Shown: in pieces, positions 6,730 to 15,743 of the stretch
How the letters are laid out: each line of letters begins with the position of its first letter
Position numbering within the stretch: the first letter of the stretch is position 1
Origin: Cellulomonas sp. APG4
GTDB lineage: Bacteria > Actinomycetota > Actinomycetes > Actinomycetales > Cellulomonadaceae
Assembly (NCBI RefSeq): GCF_009996735.1
Contig: NZ_JAACYI010000002.1
Coordinates: forward strand, 1-64,000
Length of the DNA: 64,000 nt
Reading direction: 5' to 3'
Translations under genes and position numbers: made by a program
Notes under the pieces: model-generated
Told to the model about the DNA's origin: nothing
Seen by the model: only the letters and a program-made list of their open reading frames with translations
Databases searched by the model: none

Positions 6730-7974
6730 ATGCTGCTGCTGTCGTTCGCCGTGCTGCTCCTCGTCGCGATGCTCGTCTCCGAGCGCGCCCACCGCACGGT
6801 GCTCTCGACGGCCGTGCTCTTCCTCGTCGGCGGCTTCCTGCTCGGTGACGGCGTGCTCGGGGTGGTCGACGTCGAGGCCGGCGACCCGCTCGTGTCGACC
6901 CTGGCCGAGCTCGCGCTCTTCTCCGTGCTCTTCACCGACGGCATGCGCGTCGGCATCCGCGACCTGCGGCGCGCATGGCGGCTGCCGGGTCGGGCGCTCC
7001 TGCTCGGCCTTCCGCTCACCCTCGCCGTCACCGCGGTGCTCGCCCACTACCTCGTGGGGCTCCCCTGGCTCGAGGCCTTCCTGCTCGGTGCCGTCCTCGC
7101 GCCGACGGACCCCGTGTTCGCCGCCGCGATCGTCGGCCGCAAGGAGGTGCCGCGCAGGCTCCGTCACCTGCTCAACGTCGAGTCGGGTGTCAACGACGGC
7201 CTCGCCCTGCCCGTCGTCCTCGTGCTGCTCGCGGCCGCCGGTGGTCGCGAGGACGCGAACGGCTGGATGCTGCTCGAGGAGATCGCGCTCGGGGTCGTCG
7301 TCGGGGTCGTCGTGCCCCTCGTCGTCCTGTGGCTCGAACGCCGACCGTTCCTCATGGCCACCCGGGCCCTGCAGCCGCTCGTGGCGGTCTCGATCGGGCT
7401 GCTCGTGCTCGCCGTGTGCCAGGTGACGCACGCCAACCTCTTCCTGGGTGCCTTCGCGGCCGGGATCACCGTCGCCTCCGCAGGCCCGGAGCTGCGGCAC
7501 GAGTTCGAGCAGTTCGGTGAGCTCGTCACGGAACTGCTCAAGCTTGCTGCCATCCTCGTGTTCGGGGCGCTCATCACCCCCGACTTCCTCTTCGAGGAGA
7601 TCCCGTGGACCGGCTGGGTCCTGGCCGTCATGGCGCTCGTCGTGGCCCGACCGCTCGCCCTGCTCGTGTCGTTCGTCCGCACCGGTCTGTCGCGCAAGGA
7701 GCAGGTGGCAGCGATGTGGTTCGGCCCGAAGGGGTTCGCGTCGGTGGTCTACGGGCTCCTCGTGCTCGAGTCGGGGATCGCCTTCGCCGATCAGCTGTTC
7801 CACCTCACGGCCCTCGTCATCGTGCTGTCGATCCTCGCCCACTCGTCGACCGACGTGCTCGTCGCACGCCAGTTCGCCGAGGAGCCGGGAACGGGTGCGA
7901 GCCAGGAGGACGAGACCGTGCCGACCGCGGACGGGTTCCCGCCATCGATGCGCTCAGGTCCGGGCGACGGCTGA
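6730..7974 (+). CDS. CPA1-family sodium/proton antiporter (NhaP-like)
   Basis: The 414-aa integral membrane protein has about 12 hydrophobic spans and belongs to the Na+/H+ exchanger family. It exchanges monovalent cations for protons across the cytoplasmic membrane. The unwound-helix motif is at residues 126-128 (LAPTDPVF) and the ion-binding ESGVND at 151-156, both intact. ATG at 6730 is preceded by a good Shine-Dalgarno (aggaagg, about 11 nt upstream), so the longer frame to 6490, which overlaps the tRNA, is rejected. It ends in a polar tail and overlaps the convergent phosphatase gene by 21 bp. Which cation it prefers cannot be told from sequence. Confidence 0.9.
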   Translation: MLLLSFAVLLLVAMLVSERAHRTVLSTAVLFLVGGFLLGDGVLGVVDVEAGDPLVSTLAELALFSVLFTDGMRVGIRDLRRAWRLPGRALLLGLPLTLAVTAVLAHYLVGLPWLEAFLLGAVLAPTDPVFAAAIVGRKEVPRRLRHLLNVESGVNDGLALPVVLVLLAAAGGREDANGWMLLEEIALGVVVGVVVPLVVLWLERRPFLMATRALQPLVAVSIGLLVLAVCQVTHANLFLGAFAAGITVASAGPELRHEFEQFGELVTELLKLAAILVFGALITPDFLFEEIPWTGWVLAVMALVVARPLALLVSFVRTGLSRKEQVAAMWFGPKGFASVVYGLLVLESGIAFADQLFHLTALVIVLSILAHSSTDVLVARQFAEEPGTGASQEDETVPTADGFPPSMRSGPGDG

Positions 7975-8562
7975 CCCGACCGGCACGTTCCAGGTACGTA
8001 CCGCCGGGATGTCGTGCTCGAGGCCCAAGGTGCTCAGGGTTCCCGCGTCGAGGCGGAACATCGCGCCGGATCTCGGCTCGAGGCCGAGCCACTGCGTGAG
8101 GAGCACCCGCAGCTGGTGACCGTGGCCGACGAGCGCCACGTCGCCCCCCGCGGCGAGCACGGGCGTCACGCGCTCCAGCACCGCGCGGGCCCGAGCGGCA
8201 ACCTGCTCGACGGTCTCCCCCGGCGTCTCGCCCGGGACCGTCCCCTCGTCGAACACCTCCCACGAGATGCCCAGCTCGGCACTGATCTCCTCGGTGGTGC
8301 GGCCCTCGTAGGCGCCGTAGTCCCACTCGACCAGGTCCTCGTCCGCCTCGCGCGAGGTCAGGCCCGCGAGGTCCGCCGTCTGCTGGGCGCGCAGCCGCGG
8401 GCTCGCGAGCACGAGCCCGAACGTGCGACCCGCGAGCACGCGCCCCAGGGCACGGGCCTGGTCCGTCCCGTGCGCCGTGAGTGCCAGGTCGGTCACCCCG
8501 GTGTGCCGACCCGTGCGGCTCCATTCGGTCTCCCCGTGCCGCACCAGCACCAGCTCAGCCAT
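7954..8562 (-). CDS. Histidine phosphatase family protein
   Basis: The 202-aa protein has the phosphoglycerate-mutase-like fold. The catalytic RHGE motif is at residues 8-11, the second histidine is in VALVGHGHQLRVLL, and a conserved acidic DLVEWDYGAYEGRTTEEI segment is the substrate-side motif. It hydrolyses a phosphomonoester; the substrate is not predictable. The length fits a small cytosolic phosphatase rather than glycolytic mutase. The start overlaps the end of the upstream membrane-protein gene by 8 bp, making it the last gene of the leftward block that begins at ctaB. Confidence 0.88.
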   Translation of the reverse strand: MAELVLVRHGETEWSRTGRHTGVTDLALTAHGTDQARALGRVLAGRTFGLVLASPRLRAQQTADLAGLTSREADEDLVEWDYGAYEGRTTEEISAELGISWEVFDEGTVPGETPGETVEQVAARARAVLERVTPVLAAGGDVALVGHGHQLRVLLTQWLGLEPRSGAMFRLDAGTLSTLGLEHDIPAVRTWNVPVGSAVART

Positions 8563-9631
8563 GTCCCACCCCTCGCGTCACGCGCTCCTCGCGGGCGCGT
8601 TCGCTGCGTTCGCGCTCGGCCGCCGACATCTGGCTCAGCTCGGCCGTCACGAGCCCGAGCACGAGCAGGTCCACCAGCAGCCCCGCGGTCGCGGCCCACT
8701 CCTCGAGGCGGAAGACGAACACCTGCGTGACGAGCAGGCTGACGAGCACCGCCCGCCGGAACATCCGGTACGCGCGCGGGCGATCGCGCGACACGAGCCA
8801 CAGCCCGTACGAGGCGAGCCCCGTCGCGCCTGCTGCGCTCACGACCAGCCCGACGACGACCCACCCCGGCACGTCCGCTCCGTCGCGCCACGCGACGAGA
8901 CCACGCACCACGCCACCCAGCGAAGCGAGCACCAGCACGCCGACGGTCGCCCACGGAACCCACCGCGGCCGCACGAGCCGGCGCGTGCTCCGGACCACGG
9001 CCCGGCCGACGACGTCGACCGGGTTCGGCAGCTCGGTGTCGTCGGCGTCGACCACGTCGAGCAGTGCGCGCACCTCGCCGACTCCGCGGACCGCACCCTC
9101 TCGCTCGGCACGGTCCACGTCGGTATGGGCACGGGCTCGTGCGCGGGCGGTGAAGCCACCGGCGAGGCCCGCGACGGCGTGGTCGGCCGCCGCGGCGAGG
9201 TACTCGGCGGGGTAGTGCGGCCAGCGTCCGTGCAGCGCCTCGGCGAGCAGCACGAGGGCCACGACGACCACGTAGATCAGTGCCGCCGTCGGCTCGTAGA
9301 AGTAGTCGTTGTCCGACGTGACGAACTTGCCGATCTCGTCGATGAACAGGCCGAAGCCCACACCGCCGACCACCCCGCCCATGGGCCGCACCACGGGCCC
9401 GGCGAACGACAGCAGCAGGACGAACGCGATCGCCATCAGCAGGCCGCCCCACAGCACGTGCGCGATGTGCAACCCGTCGCCGCCGATCTGCGGGTAGCCG
9501 GCCGCCGCCAGGAACGCTCGCGTCAGCAGCACCGTCGCGACGGTCGCGACGAGGAAGCCCGCCAGGTGCGAGGTCGCGGCCGGGTCCCGTGGCAGCCCCC
9601 AGCGCAGCACGAGCCCGCGCTCAGCGACCAC
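8555..9631 (-). CDS. Conserved multi-span membrane protein, function unknown
   Basis: The 358-aa protein has four hydrophobic spans in its N-terminal half: FLVATVATVLLTRAFLAAA, ILWGGLLMAIAFVLLLSF-like, MGGVVGGVGFGLFIDEIG and IYVVVVALVLLAEAL. About four more follow in the C-terminal half after a charged cytoplasmic loop. GFGLFIDEIGKFVT with acidic residues inside a membrane segment is distinctive. The GTG start at 9631 follows a Shine-Dalgarno (ggagg) located in the last codons of der, so expression is coupled to der. I know similar proteins only as uncharacterised actinobacterial membrane proteins. Confidence 0.75.
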   Translation of the reverse strand: MVAERGLVLRWGLPRDPAATSHLAGFLVATVATVLLTRAFLAAAGYPQIGGDGLHIAHVLWGGLLMAIAFVLLLSFAGPVVRPMGGVVGGVGFGLFIDEIGKFVTSDNDYFYEPTAALIYVVVVALVLLAEALHGRWPHYPAEYLAAAADHAVAGLAGGFTARARARAHTDVDRAEREGAVRGVGEVRALLDVVDADDTELPNPVDVVGRAVVRSTRRLVRPRWVPWATVGVLVLASLGGVVRGLVAWRDGADVPGWVVVGLVVSAAGATGLASYGLWLVSRDRPRAYRMFRRAVLVSLLVTQVFVFRLEEWAATAGLLVDLLVLGLVTAELSQMSAAERERSERAREERVTRGVGHG

Positions 9632-9637
9632 CGCGGC

Positions 9638-11158
9638 TCACCTCCGGCGCTTCTCGCGCACCCGCACCGAGATCTCGATCGGCGTGCCCTCGAAGCCGAA
9701 GGTCTCGCGCAGCCGACGCTCGATGAACCGGCGATAACCGGCCTCGAGGAAGCCGGTGGCGAACACGACGAACCGCGGCGGACGGGTGTCGGCCTGGGTC
9801 GCGAACAGGATGCGCGGCTGCTTGCCCCCGCGCAGCGGGTGCGGGTGGGCCGCGACGAGCTCGCCGAGGAACGCGTTGAGCCGACCCGTCGGGATGCGCG
9901 TGTCCCACGACGCCAGCGCGGTCTCGATCGCGGGGACGAGGCGGTTCGTGTGCCAGCCGGTTCGCGCCGAGACGTTCACGCGCGGGGCCCACTGCACGCG
10001 CACGAGGTCCTGCTCGATCTCGCGCTCGAGGTAGGGGCGACGGTCCTCGTCCATGAGGTCCCACTTGTTGTAGGCGATGACCAGGGCCCGGCCCGCGTCG
10101 ACCACCTGCGAGATCACGCGTGTGTCCTGCTCGGTCATCTTGACGCTCGCGTCGACGAGCACCACGCCCACCTCGGCCTTCTCGATCGCGGCCTGGGTGC
10201 GCAGCGACGCGTAGAAGTCGGCCCCCGAGGTCTGGTGCACGCGCCGCCGGATGCCCGCGGTGTCGACGAACCACCACGAGCGCCCGTCGAGCTCGACCAG
10301 CTCGTCCACCGGGTCCCGGGTGGTGCCGGCCTCGGCGTCGACCACCACGCGGTCCTCGCCCAGGATCTTGTTGAGCAGGCTCGACTTGCCCACGTTGGGG
10401 CGGCCGACGAGCGCGATACGTCGCGGGCCGCCCGCACGCACGGGGCCGCCCTGGGTCGAGAACTCGGGCAGTCGTTCGAGCACGGCGTCCAGGAGGTCGC
10501 CCGTCCCGCGTCCGTGCAGCGCAGACACCGGGTGCGGCTCGCCGAGCCCGAGGCTCCACAGCTCGGCCGCGTCGGACTCGCCTCGCGGGCCGTCGACCTT
10601 GTTGGCGGCGAGCACCACGGGCTTGCCCGCCTTGCGGAGCAGGCGGACCACCTGCTCGTCGGTCGACGTGGGACCCACCGTGGCGTCGACCACGAACAGC
10701 ACGACGTCGGCCAGGTCGATGGCCACCTCGGCCTGCTCGGCGACGCGCGCGTGGATCCCGGCGACGTCGACCTCCCAGCCACCCGTGTCGACCAGCGTGA
10801 ACCGGCGCCCCGACCACTCCGCGGTGTAGCTCACGCGGTCACGCGTCACGCCGGGCTTGTCCTCGACCACGGCCTCACGCCGTCCGAGGATGCGGTTGAC
10901 GAGCGTCGACTTGCCCACGTTGGGCCGCCCGACCACTGCGAGCACGGGCAGCGGAGCGGTGATCTCGGGCTCGCCGTCACCGAGCCCCTCGCCCTCGAGC
11001 AGCGCGAGGTCGCCCTCGTCCAGCTCGTACTCGGCGAGGCCGGCGCGAAGCGCCTGCTCGCGGGCCTCGTCGGAGTCGACGGTGGCGTCGCCGAGGGTCG
11101 CCTCCTGGGGCGCCTCGGGAGCCGCGTCGTCGGCGGCGGTCGGGGTCTCGTCGGTCAT
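9638..11158 (-). CDS. der: Ribosome-assembly GTPase Der (EngA)
   Basis: Der has two tandem GTPase domains and a C-terminal KH-like domain and acts in 50S subunit maturation. The first P-loop (GRPNVGKS) is at residues 77-84 and the second GRPNVGKS near residue 250, each followed by TRD, DTGG or DTAG and NKxD motifs. The first about 70 residues are an acidic actinobacterial extension. I chose the ATG at 11158 because GGGGAGG sits 9 nt upstream; the ATG at 11167 would be too close to it. The product is 506 aa, ending REKRRR. It is co-oriented with plsC and cmk, a conserved neighbourhood. Confidence 0.95.
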   Translation of the reverse strand: MTDETPTAADDAAPEAPQEATLGDATVDSDEAREQALRAGLAEYELDEGDLALLEGEGLGDGEPEITAPLPVLAVVGRPNVGKSTLVNRILGRREAVVEDKPGVTRDRVSYTAEWSGRRFTLVDTGGWEVDVAGIHARVAEQAEVAIDLADVVLFVVDATVGPTSTDEQVVRLLRKAGKPVVLAANKVDGPRGESDAAELWSLGLGEPHPVSALHGRGTGDLLDAVLERLPEFSTQGGPVRAGGPRRIALVGRPNVGKSSLLNKILGEDRVVVDAEAGTTRDPVDELVELDGRSWWFVDTAGIRRRVHQTSGADFYASLRTQAAIEKAEVGVVLVDASVKMTEQDTRVISQVVDAGRALVIAYNKWDLMDEDRRPYLEREIEQDLVRVQWAPRVNVSARTGWHTNRLVPAIETALASWDTRIPTGRLNAFLGELVAAHPHPLRGGKQPRILFATQADTRPPRFVVFATGFLEAGYRRFIERRLRETFGFEGTPIEISVRVREKRRR

Positions 11159-11204
11159 GGGCCCCATCCTCCCCTGCCGCGGGCCCTCCCGACGAACCCG
11201 GGCC

Positions 11205-11918
11205 TCACAGCGGAGCCTGGCCCCCGTCACCGCCCGGACGCGGGGGCACGTCGTCCTGCGGCAGCGGCACGCCGGTGCGCGCGCTCACGGCGTGCACGTG
11301 CTCGGCCAGGACGGTCTGCAGCGCGGCGTGCACGTGCGTGACCGCTGCACGTCCCGTCACTCCCTCGGGTACCGGGTGCACGGGCTCGCCGAACTCGACG
11401 AGCAGACGGCGCCGCAGCCCTGGGAGGCGGTGGACCGACTCCCCCGTACGTCGCGTGCCAAGCACCGCGACGGGCACCACCGGCGCGCCCGAGGCGACGG
11501 CCAGCCACGCGACGCCGGCGCGCGCACCCGAGCCGTCCCCGCGTCCGCGGTTGCCCTCGGGGAAGATCCCGACGACGTCGCCCCGACGCAGCACGGCGAG
11601 GGCGGTCGCGAGGGCGGGCCTGCCGTTGGTCCGGTCCACGGGGATCTGCCCGGCCGCCCGCAGCACGACGCCGATCGGGCCGCGGAACATCTCCTGCTTG
11701 ACGAGGATGTGCGAGCCACGCGGCGAGACGCCGTGCACGAGCGGACCGTCGACGACTCCCAGGTGGTTCGCCGCGAGCAGCACGGGACCGGTGCGCGGCA
11801 CCCGCTCGGCGCCGACGACCGTCGTCCGCCACACCACGTGTGCGAGGAACCAGCCCACGCGCCGTGACCACCGGGGGCCGCGGGCGCTCGGTACCGCCCG
11901 TCCGGTGTCCGCGCTCAC
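11205..11918 (-). CDS. 1-acyl-sn-glycerol-3-phosphate acyltransferase (PlsC-like)
   Basis: The 237-aa membrane-associated acyltransferase transfers an acyl group to lysophosphatidate in phospholipid synthesis. The catalytic HX4D motif appears in [11 protein letters not shown], and the substrate motif in [13 protein letters not shown]. Both are intact. One hydrophobic N-terminal stretch ([18 protein letters not shown]) may anchor it. The GTG start overlaps the cmk stop (GTGA at 11915-11918). It lies between cmk and der, as in many actinobacteria. The exact acyl acceptor is inferred from the family. Confidence 0.88.
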   Translation of the reverse strand: MSADTGRAVPSARGPRWSRRVGWFLAHVVWRTTVVGAERVPRTGPVLLAANHLGVVDGPLVHGVSPRGSHILVKQEMFRGPIGVVLRAAGQIPVDRTNGRPALATALAVLRRGDVVGIFPEGNRGRGDGSGARAGVAWLAVASGAPVVPVAVLGTRRTGESVHRLPGLRRRLLVEFGEPVHPVPEGVTGRAAVTHVHAALQTVLAEHVHAVSARTGVPLPQDDVPPRPGGDGGQAPL

Positions 11919-12625
11919 GTCGCGTCGACGGTCAGCCGGCGCACCACCTCGAGCACCGCGGCGACGGTCTGGTCGAGGTCGAGGTCCGACGAGTCGACCG
12001 TGACGACACCGTCGGCCGCGGTCATGAAGTCGACGACGGTCGAGTCGTCGCGGTCGCGTCGCACCACCTGGTCGCGCGTGGCCTCGATCGCCCGGGCGTC
12101 GGCCGCACCGTGCAGCTCCTTCGCGCGCCGGGCGAGCCGCGCCTCCTCGCTCGCGGTGAGGAGCAGACGCACGGGGGCATCGGGGGCGATGACGGTGGTG
12201 ATGTCGCGGCCCTCGACCACGACGCCCGCGCCGCGGCTGAACCCCTCGGGGCCCGTCTCGACGTCGATCACGCGACGTTGGCGGGCGCCGAGGTCGGCAC
12301 GGACCTCGAGGTTCGTCGCGACCGCGCTCACCGCCGCAGAGATCTCACCGGCCCGGATGGCCGTGCCCACGTCGTGCCCCGCCACCGCGAAGGTGGGGAA
12401 CCGCGGGTCCGGGCCCATCTCGAGCACCATGTCCCGCACGGTGGCCGCGACGTCGTCGGTCGCGGTGAGGTCGACCCCCTGCTCGAGGCACCACCACGTC
12501 GCGGCCCGGTACATGGCGCCCGTGTCGAGGTACGCGAGCCCCAGCTCGGCGGCGACGCGCCGGCACACGCTCGACTTGCCCGAGCCGGACGGCCCGTCGA
12601 CGGCGATCACGAGTCCTTGCGGCAC
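11915..12625 (-). CDS. cmk: Cytidylate kinase
   Basis: Cmk phosphorylates CMP and dCMP with ATP. The P-loop GPSGSGKS is at residues 11-18 from the chosen start, followed by YLDTGAMYRA (the NMP-binding segment) and EGRDITTVIAPDAPV. I chose GTG at 12625 because a strong AGGAGAGG lies 6 nt upstream. The ATG at 12658 has no ribosome binding site and would add 11 residues. The 236-aa length matches the family. It is the middle gene of tyrA-cmk-plsC. Confidence 0.93.
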   Translation of the reverse strand: MPQGLVIAVDGPSGSGKSSVCRRVAAELGLAYLDTGAMYRAATWWCLEQGVDLTATDDVAATVRDMVLEMGPDPRFPTFAVAGHDVGTAIRAGEISAAVSAVATNLEVRADLGARQRRVIDVETGPEGFSRGAGVVVEGRDITTVIAPDAPVRLLLTASEEARLARRAKELHGAADARAIEATRDQVVRRDRDDSTVVDFMTAADGVVTVDSSDLDLDQTVAAVLEVVRRLTVDAT

Positions 12626-12674
12626 TGTGGTCCTCTCCTGGGTGGTGGGGGTGGTCATGCGCGGGGCCGCGCGG

Positions 12675-13847
12675 TCATCCGGCCAGCCGCCAGCCGCGGC
12701 CGGTGAGCTCGGTCTCGAGCCGGCCACCGAGCCCCGGCAGCACAGAGACGGACGCGAGGCCCACCGGCTGGTGCGGCGCGTGGTCGAGCTGGAGCTCCTC
12801 GAGGTTGATCCCCGCGGCGCCCACGTCGGCGAGCAGCCGCGCGAGCTCGCCTGGGCTGTCCGGCACCAGCACCGTCACGACGTCGTACGCACGGCGCACC
12901 CCGCCGTGCTTGCCCGGGATGCGGCTCACGCCCGCGTTTCCCGCGGCGATGGTGCGGGCGACGACGGCGTGCGGCGCTGGCCCGTCCCCCAGGCCTGCCG
13001 CGCCCTCGTCGTCCCCGTCGCCCGCGTCCGCGGACGCCGTCGCGACGCGGGCGGTGACGAGTGCGTCCACGAGCGCGTCGAGGTCGGTGCGCAGGGCCTC
13101 GAGCACCGGTACCACGGCGTCGGCGTTCGCCGTGAGGATCGAGGTCCACAGCGCCGGGTCGCTCGCCGCGACCCGCGTGACATCACGCAGGCCCTGGCCC
13201 GAGAGGTCGAGGGCTGCAGGGTCGGCCGCAGTGAGACGCGCCGCCACCAGCGAGGCCGCGACCTGCGGCACGTGCGAGACGAGCGCGACGGCCTCGTCGT
13301 GCGTGCGCGCGTCGAGCATCACGGGGCTCGCGCCCAGGTCGACGGCGAGGTTGCGCACCGCGAGCACCGCCTCACCCGACGACGCGGGCGAGCCGACCAC
13401 GACCCACGGCCGCCCCGCGAACAGGTCCGGACGCGCCGCCGTCGGGCCCGAGCGCTCCGACCCCGCCATGGGGTGCGAGCCCACGTAACGCGTCAGGTCG
13501 GCTCCCGACTCCCGCAGCTCGGCGAGCACGGCCGACTTCACGCTCGCGACGTCGGTCACCACGGCCCCCGGCCACGCCTCGAGCTCGGCGCGCACCACGT
13601 CGGCCGTGACGTCCGGCGGTGCCGCGACCACGACGAGCCGCGGTGGGACCGAGGCGTCGTCCGCCGGCACACCTGCACCTACGTCGCGCGCGAGCAGCAC
13701 CGCGGTCCGCGAGGGGTCGCTCAGCTGCACCTCGACGCCGAGCGCGCGGAGCCCGAGGCCCACGCTCGCACCCAGCAGCCCGGTGCCCACCACGCGGACG
13801 GGGCCGGCCGTGGCGGCGGGACCCACGGCGGACGCCCCGGCGCTCAC
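12675..13847 (-). CDS. tyrA: Prephenate dehydrogenase with C-terminal ACT-like domain
   Basis: The 390-aa enzyme oxidises prephenate to 4-hydroxyphenylpyruvate with NAD(P)+ in tyrosine synthesis. The Rossmann motif VGTGLLGASVGLGLRALG is at about residues 20-37, and the catalytic-site histidine sits in GSHPMAGSERSGP. The last about 80 residues (VTVLVPDSPGELARLLADVG) form an ACT-type regulatory domain, likely for tyrosine feedback. The GTG start overlaps the aroH stop (GTGA at 13844-13847), so chorismate mutase and dehydrogenase are made together as adjacent pathway steps. A longer frame upstream is a shadow of aroH. Confidence 0.93.
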   Translation of the reverse strand: MSAGASAVGPAATAGPVRVVGTGLLGASVGLGLRALGVEVQLSDPSRTAVLLARDVGAGVPADDASVPPRLVVVAAPPDVTADVVRAELEAWPGAVVTDVASVKSAVLAELRESGADLTRYVGSHPMAGSERSGPTAARPDLFAGRPWVVVGSPASSGEAVLAVRNLAVDLGASPVMLDARTHDEAVALVSHVPQVAASLVAARLTAADPAALDLSGQGLRDVTRVAASDPALWTSILTANADAVVPVLEALRTDLDALVDALVTARVATASADAGDGDDEGAAGLGDGPAPHAVVARTIAAGNAGVSRIPGKHGGVRRAYDVVTVLVPDSPGELARLLADVGAAGINLEELQLDHAPHQPVGLASVSVLPGLGGRLETELTGRGWRLAG

Positions 13848-14206
13848 TGCGCGAGGTCCCTGCGCAGCACCGTCGCCCCGTGCAGGTAGACGTGCCGCAC
13901 CTGGTCGCGCGGACGCTCGAGGTTGGCGTGCGCCATGAGGCGCACGACCCGCGGCAGGGCGTGCGCGACGTCGATCTCGACCGCGCACATGAGCGGCACG
14001 TCGCCGAGCCCCATCTCGCGTGCCGCGGCCGCAGGGAAGTCGCTGCGCAGGTCAGGCGTGCAGGTGAAGATGATCGAGACCAGGTCGTCGGTGGTGAGGT
14101 CGTTCGCGGCCAGCACCTCACGGACCAGCTCGATGGTGCGCTCGAAGAGGTGCTCACGCTCGTCACGGTCGAGCTGGGTCGCCCCGCGGATCGCCCTGAC
14201 CGTCAT
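13844..14206 (-). CDS. aroH: Chorismate mutase, AroH class
   Basis: The 120-aa enzyme converts chorismate to prephenate. It belongs to the trimeric AroH (Bacillus-type) class, recognised by TVRAIRGATQ at the N-terminus, the LVSIIFTCTPDL strand and the active-site Glu in PLMCAVEIDVAHALPR, not the common helical AroQ class. Two ATG codons are adjacent (14209, 14206); 14206 gives the better spacing to GGAGGG. It is followed directly by tyrA, so chorismate passes to the tyrosine branch. Key active-site Arg and Glu are present. Confidence 0.92.
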   Translation of the reverse strand: MTVRAIRGATQLDRDEREHLFERTIELVREVLAANDLTTDDLVSIIFTCTPDLRSDFPAAAAREMGLGDVPLMCAVEIDVAHALPRVVRLMAHANLERPRDQVRHVYLHGATVLRRDLAQ

Positions 14207-14314
14207 CATGCACCCTCCCCCGCGTCCCCCGGCGGGACACCGGCGTCGAGGCTACCCGCCGACGCGGACGGGCGGACGCGGCGGCCACGTCGTGGCCCCG
14301 TCAGCGCGCGGTGC

Positions 14315-15061
14315 TCACATGCCGACGGCGGCCATCAGCGTCCCGAGCTCCTCGCGCCCGAGCACGCGCGTGCTGCCTGGGCGCAGCGTGCCGAGGCGGA
14401 TCGGGCCCACCTGCGTGCGCAGCAGCCGCGTCACCGGGTGCCCGACGGCGTCGAGCATGCGTCGCACCACGCGGTTGCGGCCCTCGTGCAGCACCACCTC
14501 GACCATGGTCGACCCGGGGGTCTGGTCCACGATCCGGAACGCGTCGACGGCCACCCGGCCGTCCTCGAGCTCGACGCCCTCGCGCAGCCGCTGACCCACG
14601 GCCGGCCGCACCCTGCCCTCGACCGTCGCGAGGTAGGTCTTGCGCACGCCGTGCGACGGGTGCGCGAGGCGGTTCGCCAGCTCGCCGTCGTTGGTGAGCA
14701 GCAGCAGCCCCTCGGTCTCGGCGTCGAGCCGCCCCACGTGGAAGAGCCGCTCGGGCCGGTCGGCCACGAACTGCGCGAGCGAGGGCCGGCCCTGCGGGTC
14801 GTGCATCGTCGACACGACGCCCGCGGGCTTGTTGAGCGCGATCGTGACCAGGGACGTGTCGAGCTGCACGCGCATGCCGTCGACGTGGATCACCGCGCTC
14901 CGCGGGTCCACCCGTACACCCAGCTCGCGCACCACCTCGCCGTCCACCTGCACGCGCCCGCGCGCGATCAGCTCCTCGCACGCGCGGCGCGAGCCGAGCC
15001 CCGCGCCCGCGAGCACCTTCTGCAGCCGCACGCCGTCGGGATCGTGCACGTCGCGGCTCAC
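14315..15061 (-). CDS. rluB: 23S rRNA pseudouridine synthase RluB/RsuA family
   Basis: The 248-aa enzyme isomerises a uridine in rRNA. An S4 RNA-binding domain lies at about residues 12-60 (LQKVLAGAGLGSRRACEEL), and the catalytic Asp113 is in GRLDAETEGLLLLTNDG. LNKPAGVVST and KTYLATVEG are family motifs. The GTG start overlaps the scpB stop (GTGA at 15058-15061). The scpA-scpB-rluB order is widely conserved. The target nucleotide is inferred from the subfamily only. Confidence 0.92.
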   Translation of the reverse strand: MSRDVHDPDGVRLQKVLAGAGLGSRRACEELIARGRVQVDGEVVRELGVRVDPRSAVIHVDGMRVQLDTSLVTIALNKPAGVVSTMHDPQGRPSLAQFVADRPERLFHVGRLDAETEGLLLLTNDGELANRLAHPSHGVRKTYLATVEGRVRPAVGQRLREGVELEDGRVAVDAFRIVDQTPGSTMVEVVLHEGRNRVVRRMLDAVGHPVTRLLRTQVGPIRLGTLRPGSTRVLGREELGTLMAAVGM

Positions 15062-15741
15062 CGGCGCGCTCCCAGCTCGTCGACACCTTCGTCGAGCGCG
15101 TCGATGTCCGGCAGGTACGGGGCGAGCGGCGGAAGCTGGTCGAGGCTCGTCATGCCCATCCGTTCGAGGAAGTAGGGCGTGGTGCCGTAGAGCACCGCGC
15201 CGCTCGGCTCGGTCCCGAGCTCGGCCACGAGGCCGCGCGCCGCGAGCGTGCGCACGACCGAGTCGACGTTGACGCCGCGGACCGCCGAGACCTGGCCGCG
15301 GGTGACGGGCTGCCGGTACGCGATGACGGCGAGGGTCTCGAGCGCGGCGTGGGTCAGCCGCGCCGTCTGGCCCTCGAGCACGAACCGCCCGACGACGTCA
15401 GCATGGGCCGGGGCCGAGTAGTACCGCCAGCCGTCCGCCACGTGCCGGAGCACGTACCCGCGCGGTCGCTCGCCCCGCGTGCACTCGTCCGCGAGCTCAC
15501 CGAGCAGCTGCTCGACCTCGTCGGTGGGCAGGCCCAGGACTGCGGCCAGGCGCACCGCCGGCACGGGCTCGTCCGCGACCATCAGCACCGCCTCGAGAGC
15601 CGCGGCGGCGCCACCCGGCAGCGTCGTCACGTCGAACGCGAGCTCGTCGACCTTGGGCGTGTCGGTCGAGACGTCCGGCTGCGGTCCGTCCGCCGGCGCG
15701 TCGGCGCGCGGCTCGTCCACGTGCTCGTCGGTCGTGCTCAT
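15058..15741 (-). CDS. scpB: Segregation and condensation protein B
   Basis: ScpB is the winged-helix (kite) subunit that, with ScpA, completes the SMC condensin. A disordered acidic tail occupies the first 35 residues. The two winged-helix repeats follow, with ALEAVLMVADEPV and HAALETLAVIAYRQPVTRGQ as signature segments, then VRTLAARGLVAE. ATG at 15741 follows a GGAGGGG located in the end of scpA. The partners are adjacent, as usual. Confidence 0.94.
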   Translation of the reverse strand: MSTTDEHVDEPRADAPADGPQPDVSTDTPKVDELAFDVTTLPGGAAAALEAVLMVADEPVPAVRLAAVLGLPTDEVEQLLGELADECTRGERPRGYVLRHVADGWRYYSAPAHADVVGRFVLEGQTARLTHAALETLAVIAYRQPVTRGQVSAVRGVNVDSVVRTLAARGLVAELGTEPSGAVLYGTTPYFLERMGMTSLDQLPPLAPYLPDIDALDEGVDELGARR

Positions 15742-15743
15742 CC

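Noticed and set aside
6574-7842. Leftward 422-aa frame opposite the antiporter
   Set aside because: It is an antisense shadow rich in Glu/Arg/His; the antiporter on the other strand has conserved motifs and a ribosome binding site.
8423-11341. Rightward 972-aa open frame
   Set aside because: It is antisense to phosphatase, membrane protein and der. Long stop-free antisense frames are expected at this GC content.
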